Below are positions 59,601 to 64,000 of a stretch of 64,000 nt of DNA, piece by piece. Within the stretch, counting starts at the first letter, position 1. Each line of letters opens with the position of its first letter. The position numbers were made by a program, and so were the translations under genes. Source of the DNA: Sebastes aleutianus (taxonomy: Eukaryota; Chordata; Actinopteri; Perciformes; Sebastidae); contig CAKAKS010000038.1 of assembly GCA_916700875.1 (NCBI GenBank), positions 14,196,444 to 14,260,443 on the forward strand, written 5' to 3'. A model generated the notes under the pieces. The model did not search any database. It was given only the letters and a program-made list of their open reading frames with translations, and had not been told where the DNA came from.

Positions 59601-61644
59601 AAGAACACGACATCTTTCAACCAGCTGGCGGGCAGCATTTTCTAACTTTACACTGATGGAGGAAGTGCTTAAAGTGTTTCAATAAGAAATACAAATTCTG
59701 CTTGAAAGGTTGGTCAAATTAGATTGAATTACTGGTGCGGCAATTTTATATTTTTAGATTGCTTCTATGTGTGTACTAATGAGTTGTTTCAGGGTTTTTG
59801 TGTGTTTTTATGTTTGTAAACCAGCTTGCGTCAAATTGCCTCTTAAAGATACGAAAGTAAAGTATGAAGTAAAAATAAACTTGATTGAATTAGGGGAAAT
59901 TTTTTACTGTTTCAGGGGTTTTAATTAGTTGCATGTTAATAGCAAATAGCCGAGCAGAATGGTGTCATGAATAAATAGAAATCTTCATGCACCTTATCCA
60001 CGATCTGAATCCTCCTGTTTCCTCTGCACAGCCACCTGCAGACCAACTACAGTAAGACCTTCCAGAGGGGCAACGTGGACTTCCTGGAGACTCCTGAGAG
60101 CATCACCACCATGCTGGTTCCTGGTAATAACCTTCATTAGAGAGCTCCTGTCTGATTCTCCACTCACATCACACTCACACCTATCACATCTAATTAGATC
60201 AAGAAAACGTTCACCTGACTGATCTTACACTTCTAAAGGGTAAACTCTTCAGCCTTTAGGTGCCCTTTCGTCCATCATCGATCACAAAGACACGCTGTGC
60301 AGACGAACGACCCTCAAACCCTCAAAATAACTTGGTTTTAAACTCTAGTCACGATGCCACAGTTTTGCTGAGAGATCTTTGATTTGAGTATTTCACCTTC
60401 TAAATGTGATGAAGCTTCAAGGAAATGCTGGAATAAGCAGGTAAAGAATGTATGATTTAGATAAATTTTGAGCTTGATGGTTCATTCTCGACCTTGGAAA
60501 CAGTTTGACCAGAAAAATGAATTAAAGAACAGAAAATCTCAACACAAGGTCCAACTTACTTAAAGGTGCTACATTCAATATTCAGAGCATTAATATACTG
60601 TAAAAGCAAAAAACTATTGTCTATAGATATAGAGGGGTAATGTCTACCTGAGCAGAGATTGAAGTCACTCTCTGTGTGTGTGTTGTAATCAGAGCTTCTC
60701 CGTGCATGCTTTTAGTGCATGTTCGTGCATGTGAGCATGCCCCACTGGCTAGCTCACAGCCACCACTCTGCACTGCGCTCATGGTGGACAGGTCGCCAGA
60801 CTATCACAGGGCTGACACATAGAGACAGACAACCATTCAGGCTCACATTCATACCTACGAGCAATTTAGAGTCAACAATTAACATGCATGTCTTAAGACT
60901 GTGGGAGGAAACCTGAGTACCCGGAGAAAACCCACGCTAACTCGGGGAGAACATGAAGGGCTTCAAGCCAGATTTGAACATGCAACCCTCTTGCTGTGAG
61001 GCGGAAGTACTAACCACTGCACCGCCGCCGCCCCAACTTGAAATTTATGCTATCAAATTAAATAATATAACTTTAAAATTAGAGTTTAACTTTTGTCATT
61101 CACCATGACAGCTGAGCAACTCTAGAGGAAGGCCATGAGATGTAGTTGAAAGCTATGGAAACAAACAAGTTGGATCCTGCATTGAGTTTTTTTTTATTGT
61201 CTGGATTTGTGTTTGTTTTGTTTTGTTTGTTTTGCTCTTTAGGTCGAGATAAATATTGCATCTAGCTTCGAAGCTAATTATGTAAAAGACCATTAAGCAG
61301 TCAGATAATCATCACCATGTCAGACTTTCACTCCTTTTCATTAGTAATAAGTCCGCTTTTATCCTGCACGCAATAGTCTTTGTGTTATTTTTCCCTGCAT
61401 TATTACATCAAATTGATCTTAATTCTGTCTCACAAGCATCATTACCCGCTTCTCATAACCAGCCACAAGCAGCGCAGAGGGCACTGCTGAATCAATTTGT
61501 CATAGCTTATACATGGACGCACAAAATACACACACACAGCCACACACTCTGTGTCTCGTTGATTGGGGTCATTTTTGAGGGTCAGTTTTTTTCTTCTTCT
61601 GCGTCTCCTCCTCAGCATCATGGTGGGTCCTCAACAACAACTGA
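25481..61644 (+). CDS. necab1: necab1, N-terminal EF-hand calcium-binding protein 1, complete, 13 coding exons
   Basis: Exons: 25481-25567, 28883-28907, 34065-34173, 38582-38607, 38909-39006, 46319-46455, 50985-51106, 53864-53940, 55093-55140, 57019-57131, 58542-58619, 60032-60123, 61616-61644. All are bounded by AG and GT, every phase joins, and the sum is 1041 nt: 346 residues against about 351 in human. Residues 35-46 form a canonical EF-hand loop (DKNDDGKLSFDE); 69-80 is a second, degenerate one. Residues 116-161 and 208-227 are helical and charged (NECAB conserved region, likely coiled coil). About 245-337 form the ABM-like domain, and the protein ends in SWWVLNNN. NECAB1 is a neuronal cytosolic Ca2+-binding protein that interacts with synaptotagmin-1. 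The gene is divergent from tmem64, as in human. No disabling change was seen. Confidence 0.96.
25626..25970. repeat. tandem repeat, three units of 111-114 bp
   Basis: CTTAAGCATAATGCAGGACT-type starts occur at 25636, 25750 and 25861 (the third begins CTGAAGC). Each unit continues through CCAAGCAAT(C/A)TATA and a T-rich tract ending TATTATTTGATTTT. It sits 60 bp past the exon 1 donor. The spacing happens to be divisible by three, which keeps one frame open. Confidence 0.9.
27140..27365. mobile_element. hAT-like repeat fragment
   Basis: TCTGTCGATTCATTGTTTGG, TCTATAAAATATTAGAAAAAC and TCACATTTGAGAAGC are interior motifs of the TAGGGCTGCAAC family (compare 2259-2580). The last ~100 bp reappears at 27753-27848, so the fragment is split by or duplicated around the intervening segment. 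Confidence 0.6.
27371..27747. repeat. duplicated segment, copy A (necab1 intron 1)
   Basis: It matches 31881-32279 in order and orientation along its whole length, with substitutions and small indels. Shared blocks include GTTAACACGTGTCGTAAATT, ATTGAGTGTTTTTAGTTAAG, GAACAAATGGAAATCAGG and CATTATTCATTAAATGTCCG. Confidence 0.9.
28026..28288. mobile_element. hAT-like repeat fragment (AGTCGACTAA family)
   Basis: Repeated AGTCGA(C/T)TA motifs at the left and GGTCGAGGACGGCCCTA at the right end (to about 28285). Only the right terminus is intact. Confidence 0.55.
28883..28907 (+). CDS. necab1: necab1 exon 2, 25-nt microexon
   Basis: Acceptor TTCTCTTTACAG, then codons for ILRRADKN plus one base, then GTAAAT. 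It supplies the first three residues (D-K-N) of the EF-hand loop. The short length and correct phase on both sides make the call firm despite its size. Confidence 0.93.
29632..30254. mobile_element. 623-bp TTAA-type non-autonomous DNA transposon
   Basis: Flanked by TTAA at 29628-29631 and 30255-30258. The left end AAGAATAGTTTGACATTTTG and right end CCCAAAATGTTGACTGTACC are inverted repeats, with GATGAGAAGATCG and CGATCTTCTCATC further in and TTTAGCTTAGCATAAA mirrored near 30124. It is the same family as 5444-5642. No transposase. Confidence 0.85.
30418..31060. repeat. ACT/AGT trinucleotide array, about 640 bp
   Basis: Roughly 214 triplets of TAC with scattered CCG, GTT, GCT, ATT and CTT variants. 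The register is kept across the whole array, giving poly-Leu on + and poly-Ser and poly-Val frames on -. These are repeat artefacts, not genes. Confidence 0.97.
31881..32279. repeat. duplicated segment, copy B (necab1 intron 2)
   Basis: Partner of 27371-27747. It differs by a few small insertions (for example AATAGCT near 32144) and lacks the flanking hAT sequence seen at copy A, so copy B is more likely the original location. Confidence 0.9.
32720..32751. repeat. (AAT)n microsatellite
   Basis: About ten AAT units in necab1 intron 2. Confidence 0.92.
33256..33944. repeat. pair of ~130-bp direct repeats 0.55 kb apart
   Basis: 33256-33385 and 33806-33942 share ATTTGCATATTTAAA, TTTCAGAAAACTTGT, ATACAAAAAAATAA, GTCTTAATGTAAGTAATCAA and GGGGAAGTTTCAT. 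Both contain the octamer ATTTGCAT. The second copy ends about 120 bp before exon 3. Confidence 0.85.
34065..34173 (+). CDS. necab1: necab1 exon 3
   Basis: Completes the EF loop (DDGKLSFDEF) and continues KSYFSDGVLTAEELKELFHTIDTHNT. Acceptor GTCCCCAG, donor GTAAGT. Confidence 0.96.
34790..35140. repeat. interspersed repeat with nuclear-receptor-like half-sites
   Basis: The block TTTTGGTGGTCAAAGGTCAA occurs twice (from about 34799 and 34934) followed by GGTCACTGTGAC. Continuation CATAACTCAAGAATGTATAT and ACAACCGCAAGGCGGTGATT is typical of a dispersed fish repeat. The borders are approximate. Confidence 0.55.
35139..35167. repeat. (TTTG)n microsatellite
   Basis: About six TTTG units. Confidence 0.9.
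36560..37080 (+). pseudogene. possible C-type lectin domain fragment, two exon-like pieces
   Basis: After a good acceptor (TTTTGTTGTAG, ending 37002) the frame reads DLCFSKRCPSGWTQFGTRCY then RF. The CPSGWTQFG-RCY motif is the N-terminal signature of fish secreted C-type lectin domains. Upstream, a piece ending KCSSYKYKKYENG stops at a consensus donor (GTAAGT at 36600), and the split codon joins in phase. No signal peptide and none of the later lectin motifs (WxxAxxxC, WIGL, WND) follow, so this looks like a decayed fragment inside necab1 intron 3, not a working gene. Confidence 0.4.
38582..38607 (+). CDS. necab1: necab1 exon 4, 26-nt microexon
   Basis: Acceptor TTGTCTTGCAG, then NVDTDELC within split codons, donor GTAAGT. 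It forms the end of the second, degenerate EF loop. Confidence 0.93.
38909..39006 (+). CDS. necab1: necab1 exon 5
   Basis: Encodes EYFSQHLGEYENVLAAL and EDLNMSILKAMDKTKK. The acceptor is CTGTGAAG (weak pyrimidine tract at the site itself but T-rich upstream) and the donor GTTAGA is non-consensus beyond GT. Confidence 0.93.
39090..39525. repeat. dispersed fish repeat, host of a nested insertion
   Basis: AAATTTCATGACAATCCATC and GTTAAGATATTTCAGCCTGG then AGTGGTGGACCGCCCAATC are blocks of a common teleost repeat. It is interrupted at 39307-39490. Confidence 0.6.
39307..39490. mobile_element. 184-bp MITE with 18-bp inverted repeats and 9-bp target duplication
   Basis: Left end GGTAGTGTCTAGAAGGGA and right end TCCCTTCTAGACACAACC match as inverted repeats at 17 of 18 positions. 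The flanks CCAAAGTGG at 39298-39306 and 39491-39499 are identical. A 9-bp duplication suggests a Mutator-like (MULE) element; no coding capacity. Confidence 0.9.
43340..43560. repeat. dispersed repeat, inverted relative to 14.1-14.8 kb
   Basis: AATACTCGATTCTGATTGG, TACGGTCTGTTATTTCTTTA and GGATAATGTACAGCTAGCGG are the reverse complement, in order, of blocks in the 14095-14830 repeat. Confidence 0.6.
43982..44005. repeat. (CA)n microsatellite
   Basis: About 12 CA units. Confidence 0.9.
44533..44554. repeat. (CA)n microsatellite
   Basis: About 11 CA units. Confidence 0.9.
45000..45066 (+). mobile_element. 3' tail of a non-LTR retrotransposon
   Basis: AAATTTCCCCGCTGTGGGAC followed by TAATAAAGGATTATCTTATT and ATCTTA-like repeats is the usual 3' end of fish L2/Rex1-type LINEs. 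No coding part is attached. Confidence 0.6.
45366..45930. repeat. dispersed repeat, CAGCAGGGGGCGACTCC family
   Basis: GCCAGCAGGGGGCGACTCCT and AGAAGTCTATGAGAAAATGA are recognisable blocks of an abundant teleost repeat. Borders are not resolved and no element ends are seen. Confidence 0.5.
46319..46455 (+). CDS. necab1: necab1 exon 6
   Basis: Encodes DYQESTHLEQFVTRFLLKET and NQLHSLQSSLECAMETTAEQ, ending TRQEK with a split Lys codon. Acceptor TTGGCAG, donor GTAAGA. Confidence 0.96.
46456..50984 (+). other. necab1: necab1 intron 6
   Basis: Contains a TTAA-family fragment (49237-49310) and a tRNA-derived SINE (50434-50703). A 172-codon minus-strand ORF at 48088-48606 has no domain and is judged chance. 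Confidence 0.6.
50434..50703 (+). mobile_element. tRNA-derived SINE
   Basis: GGGGCGGCTGTGGCTCAGAG carries a pol III A-box-like TGGCTCAGAGGTGG and, 35 bp on, GGTTCAATCCCC matches a B box. The tail AAGCGCTTTGAGTGG ... GAAAAGCGCTTTATAAATGC is a common fish SINE 3' domain. Orientation is the same as necab1. Confidence 0.75.
50985..51106 (+). CDS. necab1: necab1 exon 7
   Basis: Encodes QGPLKPEVLSIQWSGRRSHR then LQRNSSLSPNNPLLSLVNS, a basic and serine-rich linker that is the least conserved part of the family. Acceptor TGTCTCCAG, donor GTGGGT. Confidence 0.94.
51107..53863 (+). other. necab1: necab1 intron 7
   Basis: Carries the LINE reverse-transcriptase remnant (52165-52880) and a short GC-rich patch (about 53265-53430) of unknown nature. 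Confidence 0.6.
52165..52880 (+). pseudogene. reverse-transcriptase fragment of an L2/Rex1-type LINE
   Basis: The frame at 52253 onward reads NTVIKFTDDTTVVGLI, an RT domain motif 5 (F-x-DD), then AWCADNNLALNTAKT, FKFLGIHITEELSW, FYRSAIEGILAYGITV. After a stop at 52610-52612, in another frame, comes DKRALQRVINSAQKIVGCPL and HHLFNLLPSGRRYRSIR. SPQGCVPIPLLYALYTHDC just upstream is in a different frame again. It is 5'-truncated with at least two frameshifts and a probable small deletion after ITEELSWSTN, hence dead. Confidence 0.88.
53864..53940 (+). CDS. necab1: necab1 exon 8
   Basis: Encodes GGYDEDGQWIIQVNRLQRLI and DRLEKK, a predicted amphipathic coiled coil. Acceptor GTGTCTCCAG, donor GTGTCT (weak). 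Confidence 0.94.
53941..55092 (+). other. necab1: necab1 intron 8
   Basis: Pyrimidine-rich start, a short GGGGTTCCCAAAGT hAT-like end near 54268, and a TTAA-type MITE. No exon. Confidence 0.6.
54612..54973. mobile_element. 362-bp TTAA-type MITE
   Basis: TTAA at 54608-54611 and 54974-54977 flanks AGAGGACTTATTATGC at the left and GCATAATAGGTCCTCT at the right, 15 of 16 positions inverted. No ORF. Confidence 0.9.
55093..55140 (+). CDS. necab1: necab1 exon 9
   Basis: 16 whole codons, EIRLEPVEEEVLESKS. It lies between phase-0 junctions, so skipping it would keep frame. Acceptor TTCTGCAG, donor GTGCGT. Confidence 0.92.
55141..57018 (+). other. necab1: necab1 intron 9
   Basis: Contains a hAT-like fragment (56050-56210, CAATTATTTTTCATTCACTG and CTATAAAATGTAAGAAATGA) and a CA microsatellite (56601-56632). 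Nothing coding. Confidence 0.55.
56601..56632. repeat. (CA)n microsatellite
   Basis: About 16 CA units. Confidence 0.92.
57019..57131 (+). CDS. necab1: necab1 exon 10
   Basis: Encodes HILIVQRQLSVLEEELEEFR and LALRQYMDSACAQTGCL, the start of the ABM-like domain. Acceptor TCTTCACAG, donor GTCAGT, a less usual but valid GT site. Confidence 0.93.
57132..58541 (+). other. necab1: necab1 intron 10
   Basis: Carries a partial copy (about 57570-57712) of the 2766-3110 repeat, with GTCGGCCACCGTAGTTCCCC and TTGCAATCTGCAACCTCAC; the remainder is unique. Confidence 0.55.
58542..58619 (+). CDS. necab1: necab1 exon 11
   Basis: Encodes IAVQRLANESRFILYEFWEH and NNVWK, a core ABM-like segment. Acceptor TTTGGCAG, donor GTAAGT. 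Confidence 0.95.
58620..60031 (+). other. necab1: necab1 intron 11
   Basis: Contains an exon-like 96-nt stretch (58701-58796, see findings) and fragments of dispersed repeats (CAGTGGTTCCCAACCTTTA near 58911; ACACCGATCAGCCGTAACAT near 59460). Confidence 0.5.
60032..60123 (+). CDS. necab1: necab1 exon 12
   Basis: Encodes HLQTNYSKTFQRGNVDFLET and PESITTMLVP. The acceptor is CTCTGCACAG and the donor GTAATA. Confidence 0.95.
60124..61615 (+). other. necab1: necab1 intron 12
   Basis: Holds a minus-strand SINE (60770-61034); the rest is unique. Confidence 0.6.
60770..61034 (-). mobile_element. mermaid/DANA-type tRNA-derived SINE, reverse orientation
   Basis: Read on the minus strand it starts GGGGCGGCGGCGGTGCAGTG with GTTAGTACTTCCGCCTCACA (tRNA-like head) and continues with AGTTAGCGTGGGTTTTCTCC, GGGTACTCAGGTTTCCTCCC and GACTCTAAATTGCTCGTAGG. 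This order is the well-known fish mermaid/DANA SINE. Confidence 0.8.
61616..61644 (+). CDS. necab1: necab1 exon 13, last coding
   Basis: 29 coding nucleotides after TCCTCAG: ASWWVLNNN then TGA (61642-61644). The terminal SWW(I/V)LNNN is diagnostic of NECAB1. Confidence 0.95.
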
Positions 61645-61729
61645 ACGACTTGACGAGCGCCCTTCACTGATCGTCCCTGATGGGTGCAGAGAGAGAGAGC
61701 TGCCTGTCAGCACAGCAGGAAGTCCACAG

Positions 61730-61732
<3 letters not shown>

Positions 61733-61762
<30 letters not shown>
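61733..61762. repeat. (CA)n microsatellite in necab1 3' UTR
   Basis: About 15 CA units starting 89 nt after the stop codon. Confidence 0.93.
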
Positions 61763-61763
<1 letters not shown>

Positions 61764-62019
61764 TAACACAACACAACTCGTGAAGTCATGGTGATTAGTA
61801 TTTAAGACCTCCATGTTCCTTCATAGTTTTAGGTTGTAGTCTGAAATAGTCCACGCGTACGTGTTTGTTTACACCCCTATAGACGATGCTCTGGCGTCCT
61901 AAAAGCAATGACCTCATCAGACGGAGACCCCATCTGATGATCTGACATCATCACTGTGTTTGACGTGACATCATCTGCAGCCCAGGGTAGATCATGAGAG
62001 CTGAAGCGAGCTGTGTGTT

Positions 62020-62024
<5 letters not shown>

Positions 62025-62097
<73 letters not shown>

Positions 62098-62110
62098 CGA
62101 GAGCGAGAGA
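62025..62110. repeat. (GT)n then (GA)n compound microsatellite in necab1 3' UTR
   Basis: About 28 GT units with one GC interruption, then GA-rich sequence to about 62110. Confidence 0.93.
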
Positions 62111-62389
62111 GGGAAGGACGGACAGATAATTGTATCAATTGTAGCAGCTCTGGGGAGCTCATTAAAACCATTATTCTGTCGTTTCTGTATTTAATGTGTC
62201 AAATAAGATGATCCTAAATAAAGACGATTTATTGTTGTGTATCATGTTTTTACCCCTGGTTATTGATTTGTTTGTCTATTTGTGTGCTTACACAATATCT
62301 CAAAGGATCAAGGAACAAGTGTTTAGAGCTTTAGGGTGATTCAAACGTGAAATGTATGCCCTTACAAAGTATCAGGGATGAATACTTAA

Positions 62390-62605
62390 ACCTGCAGTAC
62401 GCAGAATATTTTTGGCATCATTGGGCAAAACACAGACCGGAGGTTGTTTTCCTCCGGTCTGTGAAATCCTGCAGATGCCATTAGGAGCACCGGAGAACCC
62501 CGAGGGACACAGAGGCACACTGACACTACTGTCAAGATATAGTGACCGTTTTATAAAAAATAACTCTTTTTAATCATATTTGCTCCATTTCTACCCACTT
62601 CTGCT
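62390..62605. mobile_element. 216-bp TTAA-type MITE with a perfect internal hairpin
   Basis: TTAA at 62386-62389 and 62606-62609. The ends ACCTGCAGTACGCAGAATA and CATTTCTACCCACTTCTGCT are imperfect inverted repeats. Inside, ACAGACCGGAGG / CCTCCGGTCTGT (62432-62462) forms a 12-bp perfect stem with a 7-nt loop. Confidence 0.7.
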
Positions 62606-62609
62606 TTAA

Positions 62610-63527
62610 TTCCTAATTCGACTACTGTGTTTGCAGAGCCACGAAGGTGATTTAACTTGTAATTATAGAGGTAAGAATAACATGTCGTTGTTGGTCTGCT
62701 CCTCTCTGTGTGTATTCACCTCCTGCTATCTATGGTGTAAGACTGTAGCACACACACACTTAAAGCCTTAAACACAGCTGACTAAAGTGCTGTATCAAAT
62801 GTTTGCTAATGGCAGCACCATGTGGACACATAGCAGTACGGCAGCTATAAAAGAACAAGCTGCTGAGAATCACTCTGGCTGTTCAATTGGACAGGAAATA
62901 TGACCACTAATAAACGTCAACAAAATATGTTGTATAACAGGTTTACCATTAATCTTTCATGTTATTATAAACAAAGTAATCACATTAAAACAGTAAATCT
63001 GTAAGACAACAACTAGATGAGAAAATGTCTCACCCACACAGGCGTTATCGATTCTTTTGGTTGATTGGACATCTCGTCAGGTTGGAGTACACCAGAGCTG
63101 CTGGGAATTACCTGATTACCTACAAAACACTGTCAACCAATCAGAATGATGATAAGTAGTTAATCAACAGTCCAAAGAAGAGGTCTAATTAGGCAACATG
63201 AGTGAAAACACCTGTGTGGTTCAGAGCACCCACTCAGTTCATTGATTACTGGTCTCATTAAAGAAAGAAAGGAAATGAAGCATCTGTTTTTATTGACTGT
63301 ACGGTCTCAGCCACATCACTGATGGTTATTATTCTGTCTGTGCTGACAAACAGGAAGAAGATAGATGAAAGGACTTTCAACACTATAATAAACAGCAGTG
63401 GATTAAGATTCTGTGTACACACAATATCTGGACATACATTAATTATATCCAGCTTAATTGGTTTCTCTGGTTTTATTTCATGGTAAAGTAATAGGTGTTT
63501 GGGATCGCCGGCCGACATTACTGTCAT
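62610..63527. other. intergenic spacer downstream of necab1
   Basis: AT-rich DNA without a recognisable gene, RNA or complete transposon; the short ORF at 63258-63527 (minus) has no identifiable homology. Confidence 0.5.
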
Positions 63528-63860
63528 TAAGAGGCTGTAGCGGGCTCAGTCTTACAGCTAGAGTGAAGTTATATGGGAAACTAGAAAACCTAAGGAATCC
63601 ATCAGTACCAACCACGTCACGCTAGCAGAATAACGCTCCAAAGTAATGGCTAAATTCTGGCGAGGAAAAACTGGCATCGCCATTTTCAAAGGGGTCTCTT
63701 GACCTCTGACCTCAAGATATGTGAATGAAAACGGGTTCTTTGGGTACCCACGAGTCTCCCCTTTACAGACATGCCCACTTTATCATAGTCACATGCAGTT
63801 TGGGGTAATACCATGCAGTTTTTTGCATGTGGTATAAGTGTGTACTTTTTTTCCTATTCT
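63528..63860. mobile_element. hAT-like transposon fragment, same family as 6427-7126
   Basis: GGCTGTAGCGGGCTCAGT, AATAACGCTCCAAA, GGTACCCACGAGTCTCCCCT and ACAGACATGCCCACTTTAT follow the same order as in the complete copy at 6.5-6.77 kb. Termini are not intact. Confidence 0.75.
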
Positions 63861-64000
63861 GAAAATGGTGTGTTTGAATATTTCAGCATACTGGGGTCCC
63901 TAAACCTCTCAAATTAATCATCATCGTCAATCTTCTTCATTTAGAGACGATGTACCCTAAAAGCATGTATGCTTTCTATAACATGTTACATTTGAATTGT

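Larger units (their letters stand above)
61645..62240 (+). other. necab1: necab1 3' untranslated region with poly(A) signal
   Basis: AATAAA at 62217-62222, followed by GT-rich sequence, marks the probable end. The UTR holds a CA tract (61733-61762) and a long GT/GA tract (62025-62110) that are complementary over the CA/GT part. The end is inferred from the hexamer. Confidence 0.6.

Noticed and set aside
62432..62462. Hairpin resembling a bacterial intrinsic terminator
   Set aside because: The context is a vertebrate gene with an AATAAA signal; the hairpin lies inside a MITE.

Overview
The window is vertebrate, almost certainly from a ray-finned (probably percomorph) fish. Genes are split into short exons with GT-AG introns, intergenic DNA is AT-rich, and there are many microsatellites plus hAT-like and TTAA-flanked non-autonomous transposons, a mermaid/DANA-type SINE and an L2/Rex1-type LINE fragment. 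No bacterial-style operon, CRISPR array or plasmid feature is present.

Three protein-coding genes account for the coding sequence. (1) Positions 1-1100, + strand: the last three coding exons of tdp2 (tyrosyl-DNA phosphodiesterase 2), with stop codon and two AATAAA signals. (2) Positions 9589-20245, - strand: complete tmem64 in three coding exons (353 codons), a VTT/DedA-type membrane protein, with a long 3' untranslated region and a promoter-like region near 21.04-21.11 kb. (3) Positions 25481-61644, + strand: complete necab1 in 13 coding exons (346 codons). All splice phases join, and the protein reads from an N-terminal EF-hand to a C-terminal ABM-like domain ending SWWVLNNN. tmem64 and necab1 are divergent, as in mammals; tdp2 converges on tmem64.

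The rest is non-coding. 1.1-9.5 kb carries several transposons with recognisable target-site duplications and the tmem64 3' UTR. tmem64 intron 1 (11.1-19.5 kb) contains hAT-like fragments and a 54-bp-stem hairpin. The tmem64-necab1 gap (21.1-25.4 kb) has a ~620-bp tandem duplication and an 18-unit 41-bp minisatellite. necab1 introns hold a 640-bp ACT triplet array, a ~390-bp segment present on both sides of the 25-nt exon 2, a perfect oestrogen-response-element palindrome inside an interspersed repeat, a 184-bp transposon with 18-bp inverted repeats and a 9-bp target duplication, a probable C-type-lectin exon fragment, the LINE fragment and two SINEs.

I found no new multi-gene system. The more unusual items are the paired segment around necab1 exon 2, the nested 184-bp element, the nuclear-receptor half-site cluster, the lectin-like exon pair and the complementary CA/GT tracts in the necab1 3' UTR. 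Coordinates come from reading splice junctions by eye; protein identities come from recognising the families, not from a search.
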